Source: Bacteroidales bacterium (GTDB taxonomy: Bacteria > Bacteroidota > Bacteroidia > Bacteroidales > Muribaculaceae). Taken from it: a stretch of DNA of 16,130 bases. The stretch is taken from NCBI GenBank assembly GCA_004555955.1, contig SFJG01000045.1:1-16130 (forward strand), given 5' to 3'. This document shows positions 1 through 7,022 of the stretch, piece by piece. The translations under genes and the position numbers were made by a program. The stretch's first letter is position 1. Every line of letters starts with the position of its first letter. The notes below the pieces were generated by a model. The model was not told where the DNA came from. It did not search any database and saw only the letters and a program-made list of their open reading frames with translations.

Positions 1-740
1 ACAAAACCGTTATCTTCTTCTCGCCGCAGCGCGCAGCCGCCGACAAGTGGCTCATCTCGCCCGCACAGGTGATTCGCGAAGGCTACGAATGGCACGTCAA
101 GGCAAAGGCATACTCGACCTATCCGGAAAAAGTGGAATTCTGCATTTCCGAGTCGCCCGAACCGGCAAACTTCACCATGCTCGACCAAGAACAGTTGCCC
201 GAAGGCTACTGGCAGACCTATTCGCTCGACCTCGGTGCTTATGCCGGCAAGACGGTCTACCTCGGCATTCACTATATCTCAAACGATGCCTTCTTGGCGC
301 AAGTCGACGACTTCTATGTAGGTCCCGGCGAGGACGGCGCTTCGGGCTTTGTCGGCAATGTGGAACATTATAACATTACGCTCGATGGAAACAATGTTGA
401 ATCGACACAATCGACCAATTACACGTTCACGGCATTGGCAAACGTCAATCACGTGTTCGGAGTTGCGGCACACTATGTGTCGGGTACCTCTGAAACGGCA
501 TTCTACAACTACCAAGCGCAGGGCGGCGTTGCCGGCCTTGAGCGCATGGGCATAACCGTTGCCGGCAAGAAGGGCGCAATCGCTGTCGCTACCGATAGCC
601 TCAAAACTGTTGAGGTCTACGACGCCACGGGCATTCGCTATGTGTCGACCGCAGTAGACGGACGCGTCGAAATGGCGCTTCCCGCAGGGCTTTACCTCGT
701 CCGCGTCGGTCAAGCCTCGGCAAAAGTTATCGTACGATAA
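1..740 (+). CDS. T9SS-sorted secreted protein with choice-of-anchor J (cleaved adhesin) domain, 5' partial
   Basis: The reading frame is open from base 3 to the stop at 738-740, so the start lies left of the window and only the last 245 residues are seen. The first ~110 visible residues resemble the choice-of-anchor J / cleaved adhesin fold (DKWLISPA near the start, later SNDAFLAQVDDFYVGP). A short Fn3-like segment follows (from NVEHYNITLDG to FGVAAHYVSGTSE). The last ~70 residues match a type IX secretion sorting tail: a VEVYDATG strand, then LPAGLYLVRVG and a basic, hydrophobic end (KVIVR). Such proteins cross the outer membrane through T9SS and are anchored on or released from the surface. 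The catalytic part, if any, is outside the window; peptidases, glycosidases and plain adhesins all carry these modules, so I name no activity. OPT starts 23 bases downstream with no visible promoter between them. Confidence 0.85.
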   Translation, partial: KTVIFFSPQRAAADKWLISPAQVIREGYEWHVKAKAYSTYPEKVEFCISESPEPANFTMLDQEQLPEGYWQTYSLDLGAYAGKTVYLGIHYISNDAFLAQVDDFYVGPGEDGASGFVGNVEHYNITLDGNNVESTQSTNYTFTALANVNHVFGVAAHYVSGTSETAFYNYQAQGGVAGLERMGITVAGKKGAIAVATDSLKTVEVYDATGIRYVSTAVDGRVEMALPAGLYLVRVGQASAKVIVR

Positions 741-763
741 TTTAGTAACAAAAAATAATAAAA

Positions 764-2710
764 ATGGAAGAAAAAAAGCAAGAAGGGGTGAATATCCCCG
801 AAAACGCGTTTCGCGAGTTGAAGCCGGGCGAAGAATACGTACCGGTGATGCGACCCGGCGAAGAATACCCGGAGGTGACGCCCTATTCGGTGACGATGGG
901 CTTGCTGATGGCGGTGATTTTCAGTGCCGCGGCGGCTTACCTCGGCTTGAAAGTCGGGCAGGTATTTGAGGCGGCAATCCCTATCGCAATCATCGCAGTG
1001 GGACTTTCCGGAGTGCTTAAAAAGAAAGGCGCACTCGGTCAAAACGTGATTATTCAATCGATTGGAGCCTCGTCGGGCATCGTAGTTGCCGGAGCAATCT
1101 TTACGCTCCCCGCGCTCTACATCCTGCAGGAACGTTATGGCGATGCCATCAGCGTAAATTTCTTGGAGATATTCCTCAGTTCGTTGCTCGGCGGCGTGCT
1201 CGGAATCTTGTTTTTCATCCCGTTCCGTAAATACTTCTGCGCGGATATGCACGGCAAGTTCCCGTTCCCGGAAGCCACAGCCACTACGCAAGTGCTTATC
1301 TCGGGCGAGAAGGCAGGCTCGCAAGCCAAGCCGCTAATCATTGCCGGACTCGTCGGCGGTATCTACGACTTCCTGTTGTCGACATTCGGATGGTGGAGCG
1401 AAGTGCTCACCACCAAGGCAACGGCATTGGGCGCACACATCGCAGAGCAAACCAAGATGGTGTTCAAAATCAACACGGGAGCCGCAGTCCTCGGCTTAGG
1501 CTACATCGTCGGTCTGAAATACAGTTTTATCATTTTTGCCGGTAGCGCATTCGTGTGGTACGTGATAGTTCCGTTGCTCGGCTCGGTAGCGCCGACATTC
1601 GACTCGCCGGAAATGATTTTCACCGGACAAGCACGCTACATCGGCATCGGCGGTATCGCAATGTCGGGAATCATCGGCATCGTTAAGTCGTGGGGCATCA
1701 TTCGCGGTGCCGTTGGGCTCGCCGGACGCGAGATTCGCAACAAAGGCGGCGAAGTCAAGAAAGTGGCACGCACACAGAAAGACATTTCGATGAAAGTGCT
1801 CACATTCTCGCTTATCGCAGCGCTTGTCATCACTTTCGTGTTCTTCTACTTCGGCGTGATACACAACCTGTTCCAAACGCTGGTAGCCTTCATCGTAGTA
1901 ACCGTTATAGCCTTCCTGTTTACGACCGTAGCGGCAAACGCCATAGCCATCGTGGGCACCAACCCGGTGTCGGGTATGACCCTGATGACGCTCATCGTGG
2001 CTTCGGCAGTGTTTGTTGCAATCGGACTGAAGGGCGCAGCCGGAATCGTTGCGTCGATGGTTATCGGCGGCGTCGTTTGTACGGCATTGTCAATGGCTGG
2101 CGGTATGGTGACGGATATGAAAATCGGCTATTGGTTGGGAAGTACGCCTAAGAAACAGCAGACTTGGAAACTCGTCGGTACCCTTGTGTCGGCAGCCACC
2201 GTCGGTGGTGTTGTGCTCATCCTTGCCAAGGTCTACGGCTTCTACGGACCGAATGCCCTTGCCGCACCCCAAGCAAATGCAATGGCAGCCGTTATCGAGC
2301 CGTTGATGATGGGCGGCAACACACCCTGGTTGCTCTACGGCGTTGGCGCTATTCTTGCCATCTTGCTTAACTGGCTCGGCGTTCCCGCATTGGCATTCTC
2401 GTTGGGTATGTTTATTCCCCTCGAACTCAACGCACCGCTGTTGGTCGGCGGTTTGGTAAGCTGGTTTGTCAGCAATCGTACGAAAGACGAAGTGCTCAAC
2501 AAAGCGCGTCAAGAGCGTGGTACGCTTCTTGCATCCGGATTTATCGCCGGTGGTGCATTGATGGGTGTAGTCAGTGCAGGAATGCGTTTTGGCGGCTTCG
2601 AATACAGTCACAATTTGTCGGAATCGACAATGCAAATCGGCGGCATCGTCCTTTATGCATTGCTTGTCGGCTATCTCATTTGGGATTGCCTCCGCGCAAA
2701 GAAAGCATAG
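764..2710 (+). CDS. OPT family oligopeptide transporter
   Basis: This 648-residue polytopic inner-membrane protein fits the bacterial OPT family, secondary transporters that import small peptides or metal chelates with protons. After a hydrophilic N-terminus of ~40 residues containing PGEEY twice, hydrophobic segments run almost to the C-terminus, about 14-16 in number by eye. Family-like features are the TPYSVTMGLLMAVIFSAAAAYLGLKVGQ opening region (residues ~44-71), the NPVSG motif at residues 400-404, and a glycine-rich GALMGVVSAGMRFGG segment near the end. Length is normal for the family. The ATG at 764 is the first in frame and lies in an A-rich leader without a Shine-Dalgarno sequence, as is usual in Bacteroidetes. 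It follows the T9SS protein by 23 bases and is probably cotranscribed with it. Substrate cannot be read from the sequence: peptides are likely, siderophore-like chelates are the alternative. Confidence 0.9.
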   Translation: MEEKKQEGVNIPENAFRELKPGEEYVPVMRPGEEYPEVTPYSVTMGLLMAVIFSAAAAYLGLKVGQVFEAAIPIAIIAVGLSGVLKKKGALGQNVIIQSIGASSGIVVAGAIFTLPALYILQERYGDAISVNFLEIFLSSLLGGVLGILFFIPFRKYFCADMHGKFPFPEATATTQVLISGEKAGSQAKPLIIAGLVGGIYDFLLSTFGWWSEVLTTKATALGAHIAEQTKMVFKINTGAAVLGLGYIVGLKYSFIIFAGSAFVWYVIVPLLGSVAPTFDSPEMIFTGQARYIGIGGIAMSGIIGIVKSWGIIRGAVGLAGREIRNKGGEVKKVARTQKDISMKVLTFSLIAALVITFVFFYFGVIHNLFQTLVAFIVVTVIAFLFTTVAANAIAIVGTNPVSGMTLMTLIVASAVFVAIGLKGAAGIVASMVIGGVVCTALSMAGGMVTDMKIGYWLGSTPKKQQTWKLVGTLVSAATVGGVVLILAKVYGFYGPNALAAPQANAMAAVIEPLMMGGNTPWLLYGVGAILAILLNWLGVPALAFSLGMFIPLELNAPLLVGGLVSWFVSNRTKDEVLNKARQERGTLLASGFIAGGALMGVVSAGMRFGGFEYSHNLSESTMQIGGIVLYALLVGYLIWDCLRAKKA

Positions 2711-2731
2711 CAAATAGTTTTTATCCATACC

Positions 2732-2770
2732 AAAAGATGCGACCCCGTCGGAGCCGCATCTTTTGCTTTT
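2732..2770. terminator. Bidirectional terminator between convergent OPT and GH3 genes
   Basis: A 10-bp perfect stem pairs 2732-2741 (AAAAGATGCG) with 2755-2764 (CGCATCTTTT) around a 13-base loop, and further T bases follow at 2766-2770. The A-run on the left and T-runs on the right let it work in both directions. It sits 22 bases after the OPT stop and 28 bases before the GH3 stop. Confidence 0.85.
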
Positions 2771-2797
2771 TATGCCGTTTTTTTGTGTCTGATTTTG

Positions 2798-5008
2798 TTA
2801 TTTCAGCGAGAATTTGAGTGCGGCTTTTGGGTCGGTCGACGAAGCTGCTACGATGGCGGTAAATTCGCCGGGCTCGGCTACCCATTTGCCGACGCTGTCG
2901 TCATAGTAGCTCAATGCCGAGCGGTCGATTGTAAATTCTACCGTCTTGGTTTCACCGGGAAGAAGCGACACTTTTCGGAAGCCTTTGAGTTCTTTCGCCG
3001 GGCGAACGAGTCGCGATTGGCTGTCGGCGATGTAGAGTTGCACGACTTCTTTGCCGAAGCATTTTCCGACGTTTTTGACGTTGACAGAAACGGTGATTGT
3101 TCCGTCGGCGTCGATTGTCGGGCTGCTGATTTTTGCGCCGTAATATTCAAACTTGGTGTACGACAGTCCGTGTCCGAAGCCGAAGAGCGGCTTGATGTTG
3201 CGGCTGTCGGCGAAACGGTAACCCACAAAAATGCTTTCGTTGTAGCGCACATTAATGCTGTCGCCGGGGTGCTCGCCGAGGCAGTGAGCGCCCACGTCGG
3301 AGAGGCGTTGCGGGAAGGTGAAGGGCAGTTTTCCCGACGGGTTTACATCGCCGAAAGCAACGCGAGCCAATGCGTTTCCTGCTTCGGTGCCGCAATACCA
3401 ACCTTCGATGATTGCCGGAACGGTTTTTACCCACGGCATTGCCACGGCGTTGCCGCTGATGATTACAACGGCGATGTTCGGGTTGGCCTTTGCCAGTGCT
3501 TCGACGAGAGCGTCTTGCTCGTAAGGAAGAGCCATCGACTCGCGGTCGTTGCCCTCGCAGTCTTGTCCGTCGTTCTTGTTCAGACCGCCAACGAAGAGCA
3601 CCATATCCGCCTCGCGAGCGGCTTCGACGGCTTCGGCGCGTAGCGTGGCGAGGTCGAAGATTTTCTCCGGAGCAACGGCGCCTTTGACGTCTTGTGCAGC
3701 CACTGCCGGCGATGCGTAGCCTGTTTTGTAGACCACTTCTATGCCTGCACGGCGAGCGCGTTCGACGATGCCTTCGAGCGGCGAAACTTCATATTTCACT
3801 TTCAGCGACGACGAGCCGCCACCGATGGTCATCGGATGTGTTGCGTTTTCGCCCACCACCAATAGTCGGCGTACGCGTGTCGGGTCGATGGGTAGGGTGT
3901 TTTTGTCGTTTTTGAGCAGCACAATGCCTTCTTCGGCGATGGTGCGTGCCGCCAGGGCATGTTCGGCGGTGGCGAAAGAGCCGAGCGGACGGTTGGGTGC
4001 CATATTGGTGCGGAAAATCAAGCGTAGGATGCGGCTTACTTTGTCATCGAGTTCGGCGGTTGTCACTTTGCCGCTGCGAAGCAGCTCCAGGTAGGGATTT
4101 GCCATATAGTAATAGTCGTAGGCATTGCTTACACCCGAACTCATTCCGTCGGTCCACGAGCCGAACTCCATGTCGAGTCCGTTGCGGATGGCTTGTTCGG
4201 TGTCGTGCGTGCCGCCCCAGTCGGAGACTACAACACCGTCGAACTTCCAGTCGCGTTTGAGGATGTCGTTGAGCAGATATTGGTTGTGGCAGCATTGTTG
4301 ACCTTTGTATTGGTTGTAAGCGCCCATAATAGACCAAGCCTTTCCTTCGGTAACGGCAGCATGGAAGGCGGGAAGGTAGATTTCGTGGAGCGCACGGTCG
4401 TCGACAATGACGTTGATGTGTCCGCGCCAGCGTTCTTGGTTGTTCAATGCATAATGCTTAACGCAAGCAGCCACGCCGTTGGCTTGCACGGCTTTTATGT
4501 AAGGAACCACCATGCGCGAAGCGAGGTAGGGGTCTTCGCCGAGATATTCGAAGTTGCGTCCGTTGAGCGGCGTGCGGTAGATGTTGCAACCGGGTCCGAG
4601 CAGAATGTTTTTGTTGCGATAGCGCGCCTCTTCGCCGATAGTGCGGCCGTAGAGGTGCGACATTTGCTCGTTCCAAGTGGCTGCCAAGCAAGTAAGAGCG
4701 GGTAGGGCAGTGCAGGAGTCGTTGGTCCATCCGGCGCCGCCCCACTCATCCCATATCACTTCTTGTCGGATGCCGTGCGGCCCGTCGGTAGTCCAGTTTT
4801 CGGGGATGCCGAGGCGCGGCACACCCGGTGAACTGAATTTCGACTGAGCATGAATCATTGCCACTTTCTCATCGAGAGTCATGCGGTGCAGAGCGTCTTG
4901 AACGCGCTCTTCGATAGGCTTTTGCGGGTTCAGATAGTCGGGAGTCTGTGCCACACCTACCGCTGCCATCAAGCCGATGGCAAAGGTTAACATTACTTTT
5001 CTCATCAT
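2798..5008 (-). CDS. Glycoside hydrolase family 3, beta-glucosidase-like, periplasmic
   Basis: The 736-residue GH3 enzyme should retain configuration and release terminal beta-linked sugars (glucose or xylose) from oligosaccharides. A signal peptide ends near residue 20 (AAVGVA|QT) with no lipobox Cys, so a soluble periplasmic protein is expected. Domain order: TIM-barrel N-terminal domain (~30-330) with TTDGPHG (73-79), KHY (184-186) and the nucleophile region DGVVVSDWGG, giving Asp263; alpha/beta C-terminal domain (~360-600) with CEGNDR, where Glu485 is the likely acid/base; FGFGHGLSYT (609-618); then a C-terminal Fn3-like domain (~637-736). No PA14 insertion is visible. The start is ATG ATG; I use the outer one. 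It lies 38 bases after ribH on the same strand without a promoter motif between them, so it may be cotranscribed with ribH. There are no SusC/D genes in view, and the exact substrate is unknown. Confidence 0.93.
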   Translation of the reverse strand: MMRKVMLTFAIGLMAAVGVAQTPDYLNPQKPIEERVQDALHRMTLDEKVAMIHAQSKFSSPGVPRLGIPENWTTDGPHGIRQEVIWDEWGGAGWTNDSCTALPALTCLAATWNEQMSHLYGRTIGEEARYRNKNILLGPGCNIYRTPLNGRNFEYLGEDPYLASRMVVPYIKAVQANGVAACVKHYALNNQERWRGHINVIVDDRALHEIYLPAFHAAVTEGKAWSIMGAYNQYKGQQCCHNQYLLNDILKRDWKFDGVVVSDWGGTHDTEQAIRNGLDMEFGSWTDGMSSGVSNAYDYYYMANPYLELLRSGKVTTAELDDKVSRILRLIFRTNMAPNRPLGSFATAEHALAARTIAEEGIVLLKNDKNTLPIDPTRVRRLLVVGENATHPMTIGGGSSSLKVKYEVSPLEGIVERARRAGIEVVYKTGYASPAVAAQDVKGAVAPEKIFDLATLRAEAVEAAREADMVLFVGGLNKNDGQDCEGNDRESMALPYEQDALVEALAKANPNIAVVIISGNAVAMPWVKTVPAIIEGWYCGTEAGNALARVAFGDVNPSGKLPFTFPQRLSDVGAHCLGEHPGDSINVRYNESIFVGYRFADSRNIKPLFGFGHGLSYTKFEYYGAKISSPTIDADGTITVSVNVKNVGKCFGKEVVQLYIADSQSRLVRPAKELKGFRKVSLLPGETKTVEFTIDRSALSYYDDSVGKWVAEPGEFTAIVAASSTDPKAALKFSLK

Positions 5009-5046
5009 TGTATTGTTTTTAAGTTATCGTCTTGCAGACTATTAAG

Positions 5047-5688
5047 TTAGTTGTATTTCTTGTGGTGCGATTTGTCGTCGTGTTTGTCGTCGTGTTTGTC
5101 ATCGAAGTCGTCATCGAAGTCGTAATCATCGTAATCCTCTAAAGTATTATACTCTTCGAGTGCAGCCTCTAATTCTCTCATTGTGTATCTGCGAGCAAGC
5201 GGTTGTTCTTCGATTGATAGCGTGAAGTCTGCCATTTTGATAGCCGCTTCGGCAGCTTCTGCGCCTTTGTTGCCGAGAGCTCCGCCCGCGCGGTCGAGTG
5301 CTTGTTGCTCGTTTTCGGTTGTAAGCACGCCGAAGATTATGGGAGCATTTCCGATAGTGTTGAGTTGTGCAACGCCCGCCGTTACGCTTTGGCAAACGTA
5401 GTCGAAGTGGGGTGTATCGCCGCGAATAACGCAGCCGATGACGATTACGGCGCTGATATCTTCAATGTCAATCATGCGAGCGGCGGCATAGGTCAGTTCG
5501 ACCGTTCCCGGCACGTGTTTGACGATGATGTTCTTGTAGCCTTCGCGCTTGAACACATCGAGTGCGCCTTGAAGCAGCGCTTCGGTTATGTGAGAATTCC
5601 ACTCAGCCACAGCGATGGCAAAGAGAGGTTCGTGTAATTTCGGCAAGTTTGACTTGCTTTTTTTCGTTGCTTTCAGTTTTGTTGACAT
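5047..5688 (-). CDS. ribH: 6,7-dimethyl-8-ribityllumazine synthase with an unusual Asp/His-rich C-terminal tail
   Basis: RibH condenses 5-amino-6-ribitylaminouracil with 3,4-dihydroxy-2-butanone 4-phosphate, the penultimate step of riboflavin synthesis, in the cytoplasm. The core (residues ~20-155) is complete: AVAEWNSHIT substrate loop, VPGTVELTYAA, GCVIRGDTPHFDYVCQ with the catalytic His94, FGVLTTENEQQALDRAGG with Arg133, and GNKGAEAAEAA. The family normally ends soon after this point at ~155-165 residues, but this protein has 213. The extra ~55 residues comprise a short predicted helix (RRYTMRELEAALEEYNTL) and a tail with 13 Asp and 4 His between 185 and 209, built from four-residue repeats. 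The frame is continuous and the stop is clear, so this is not an obvious sequencing artefact. A good promoter lies just upstream. No other rib genes are in the window. Confidence 0.95.
   Translation of the reverse strand: MSTKLKATKKSKSNLPKLHEPLFAIAVAEWNSHITEALLQGALDVFKREGYKNIIVKHVPGTVELTYAAARMIDIEDISAVIVIGCVIRGDTPHFDYVCQSVTAGVAQLNTIGNAPIIFGVLTTENEQQALDRAGGALGNKGAEAAEAAIKMADFTLSIEEQPLARRYTMRELEAALEEYNTLEDYDDYDFDDDFDDKHDDKHDDKSHHKKYN
5071..5130 (-). repeat. ribH: 12-bp tandem repeats encoding the RibH tail
   Basis: Read on the + strand, the units are TTTGTCGTCGTG at 5071-5082 and again at 5083-5094, TTTGTCATCGAA at 5095-5106, GTCGTCATCGAA at 5107-5118, and a diverged GTCGTAATCATC at 5119-5130. 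On the coding strand these give DDYD, FDDD, FDDK, HDDK, HDDK (residues 187-206). The repeats are in frame, so gain or loss of a unit changes tail length without disrupting the gene. Confidence 0.9.
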
Positions 5689-5707
5689 ATCGTTGTGAAT
5701 TTGTCTA

Positions 5708-5738
5708 CAAATTTACGCCTTTTTATGAGTAATTCAAA
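5708..5738 (-). promoter_or_regulatory. Promoter for ribH (and probably GH3)
   Basis: On the minus strand a -33 TTTG (5738-5735) is followed after 19 bases by the -7 element TAAATTTG (5715-5708), an exact TAnnTTTG. The ribH ATG begins 20 bases further on, so the leader is very short, and no Shine-Dalgarno sequence is seen. Confidence 0.75.
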
Positions 5739-5747
5739 GGTTCGGCG

Positions 5748-6860
5748 TCAAAACTTGCTTTTTCGTGCGGGACGCAACTTGCGGTATGCCCACATCCAAA
5801 GCAGCGGCAATCCGACGCCGGCGAGGGAGTAAAGCAGCCAGAAACCGTCGTTCGGGTGGTCGTGAATCACCATGTGGCAGCCGATTTGAGCGAAGTCGAG
5901 GTCGTACCACCAAATCTTGATTAGACTGACGGCTTTGAACGACACGATGTGGAATATGTAGATGTAGAGCGACATTTCGCCGCAGTAGACGAGCGCGCGC
6001 TTGACAAACGACTGTCGTCGGTTGATGAGCCGAGATAACTGATAGGTGACGAAAAATCCGGCGATGCCCGTTAGCGGCAGAGTTGCCACGTCGCGCATCT
6101 TCGGCGACAGATTCATGCCTGCCCAATGCTCGTGAGTGCCGACGGCGAGAACAGCGAGACACGCAATGATTGTAGCCCAAAACCACGGGCTGCGCACATT
6201 TGTGCCGATGCGTTGCTCAAGGATGCGAAAAATCACGCCGAAGCCGAAGAAAAACATTCCCCAGGTTTCGCGAATGCCGCCTTGCACGATGCTGACGCGC
6301 AGCCCGTAGTTGATTTTCAGGGCGGCAAAGCCCAGCGCACCAAGGCAAATCAGTGCCGCCGCTTGCCAGCCGGTTTGCGATTTGCCGCGGTTGTCGAGCA
6401 GCCGGTAGAGAATCAAAAAGAGTATGCTTGTGATGAGCAAGGCGCGGAAAAACCAAAAAGCACCGGCGAGAAATTCGTCGTAACTACCCATCGAAAATAC
6501 GATGTTTACTGCGCGTTGCAGCCCCTGTTGGAAGGTGTAGGGATGAGTTACGCCGCCCGACCAGTTGCCGTATGTTTCGTTGAGTATACCCCACGAGAAC
6601 ATCAAGTTGTGGATGAGTAGAAAGAAGATGCTCCATTTGACAAAGGGCACGTACAAACCTTTAAAGCGCTTCGCGCAGAACTGCCAGGGCTCGTCGGCAT
6701 GGGCGCGCGTGAAAAAGTAGCCTGCCGTGATGAAAAACAGCGGCATGTGGAATAAATAAATCAGGCTCATCAGCGCCCCGGGACACTCCGCGTGTCCGAC
6801 CACCATCAGTATGATGGCTATTCCCTTGGCTATTGAAATGGATGTGTTGCGTTGGCTCAT
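5748..6860 (-). CDS. Acyltransferase-3 family membrane protein
   Basis: This 370-residue integral membrane protein belongs to the acyltransferase 3 family (OafA/NodX-like), which transfers acetyl, succinyl or similar groups to surface sugars or other periplasmic acceptors. The N-terminus carries the family opening, SIAKGIAIILMVVGHAE, with the conserved His at residue 23. It then runs through about ten hydrophobic segments to a basic C-terminus (WMWAYRKLRPARKSKF). Length matches stand-alone members without an SGNH domain. The N-terminal ATG at 6860 is the first in frame and follows a plausible -7 motif at 6882-6889. Its 3' end is 59 bases upstream of the ribH start, with the ribH promoter in that gap, so ribH is probably transcribed independently. 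No polysaccharide or lipid A genes lie nearby to suggest the acceptor. Confidence 0.88.
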   Translation of the reverse strand: MSQRNTSISIAKGIAIILMVVGHAECPGALMSLIYLFHMPLFFITAGYFFTRAHADEPWQFCAKRFKGLYVPFVKWSIFFLLIHNLMFSWGILNETYGNWSGGVTHPYTFQQGLQRAVNIVFSMGSYDEFLAGAFWFFRALLITSILFLILYRLLDNRGKSQTGWQAAALICLGALGFAALKINYGLRVSIVQGGIRETWGMFFFGFGVIFRILEQRIGTNVRSPWFWATIIACLAVLAVGTHEHWAGMNLSPKMRDVATLPLTGIAGFFVTYQLSRLINRRQSFVKRALVYCGEMSLYIYIFHIVSFKAVSLIKIWWYDLDFAQIGCHMVIHDHPNDGFWLLYSLAGVGLPLLWMWAYRKLRPARKSKF

Positions 6861-6881
6861 AAAAAAATGTTGTTTGAGCTA

Positions 6882-6889
6882 CAAAATTA
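6882..6889 (-). promoter_or_regulatory. -7 element for the acyltransferase gene
   Basis: On the minus strand this reads TAATTTTG, an exact TAnnTTTG, 21 bases before the ATG. No clear TTG or TTTG is found 19-21 bases upstream, so the call rests on the -7 match and position. Confidence 0.45.
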
Positions 6890-6915
6890 CGAACTTTTTA
6901 GTATTTTTAGACCTA

Positions 6916-6942
6916 TTGTTTCCTAAATTTTTTGTATCTTTG
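6916..6942 (+). promoter_or_regulatory. Promoter for gyrB
   Basis: TATCTTTG at 6935-6942 matches the -7 consensus. A TTG at 6916-6918 is the nearest -33 candidate, with a rather short 16-base spacer. The predicted leader before the gyrB ATG is about 75 bases and can fold: GCAGA at 6956-6960 can pair with TCTGC at 6989-6993, with a small TCGC/GCGA hairpin inside. Confidence 0.5.
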
Positions 6943-7022
6943 TATGCTTATTACGGCAGAGGGGCTCTTCGCCTTGCGAGTTTGCGGTTCTGCTGTTGTA
7001 AGTGCTTATATAATAATTATTT

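Noticed and set aside
2090..2728. Minus-strand frame over the end of the OPT gene
   Set aside because: It is antisense to a clear transporter and gives a Cys/His-rich translation of the kind produced by reading such genes backwards.
2783..3643. 286-codon open frame on the + strand
   Set aside because: It lies wholly over the GH3 gene on the opposite strand, has no recognisable domain, and follows the codon bias of the GH3 frame.
5071..5130. CRISPR-like short repeats
   Set aside because: Units are 12 bases, contiguous and in frame inside ribH, with no spacers and no cas genes in the window.
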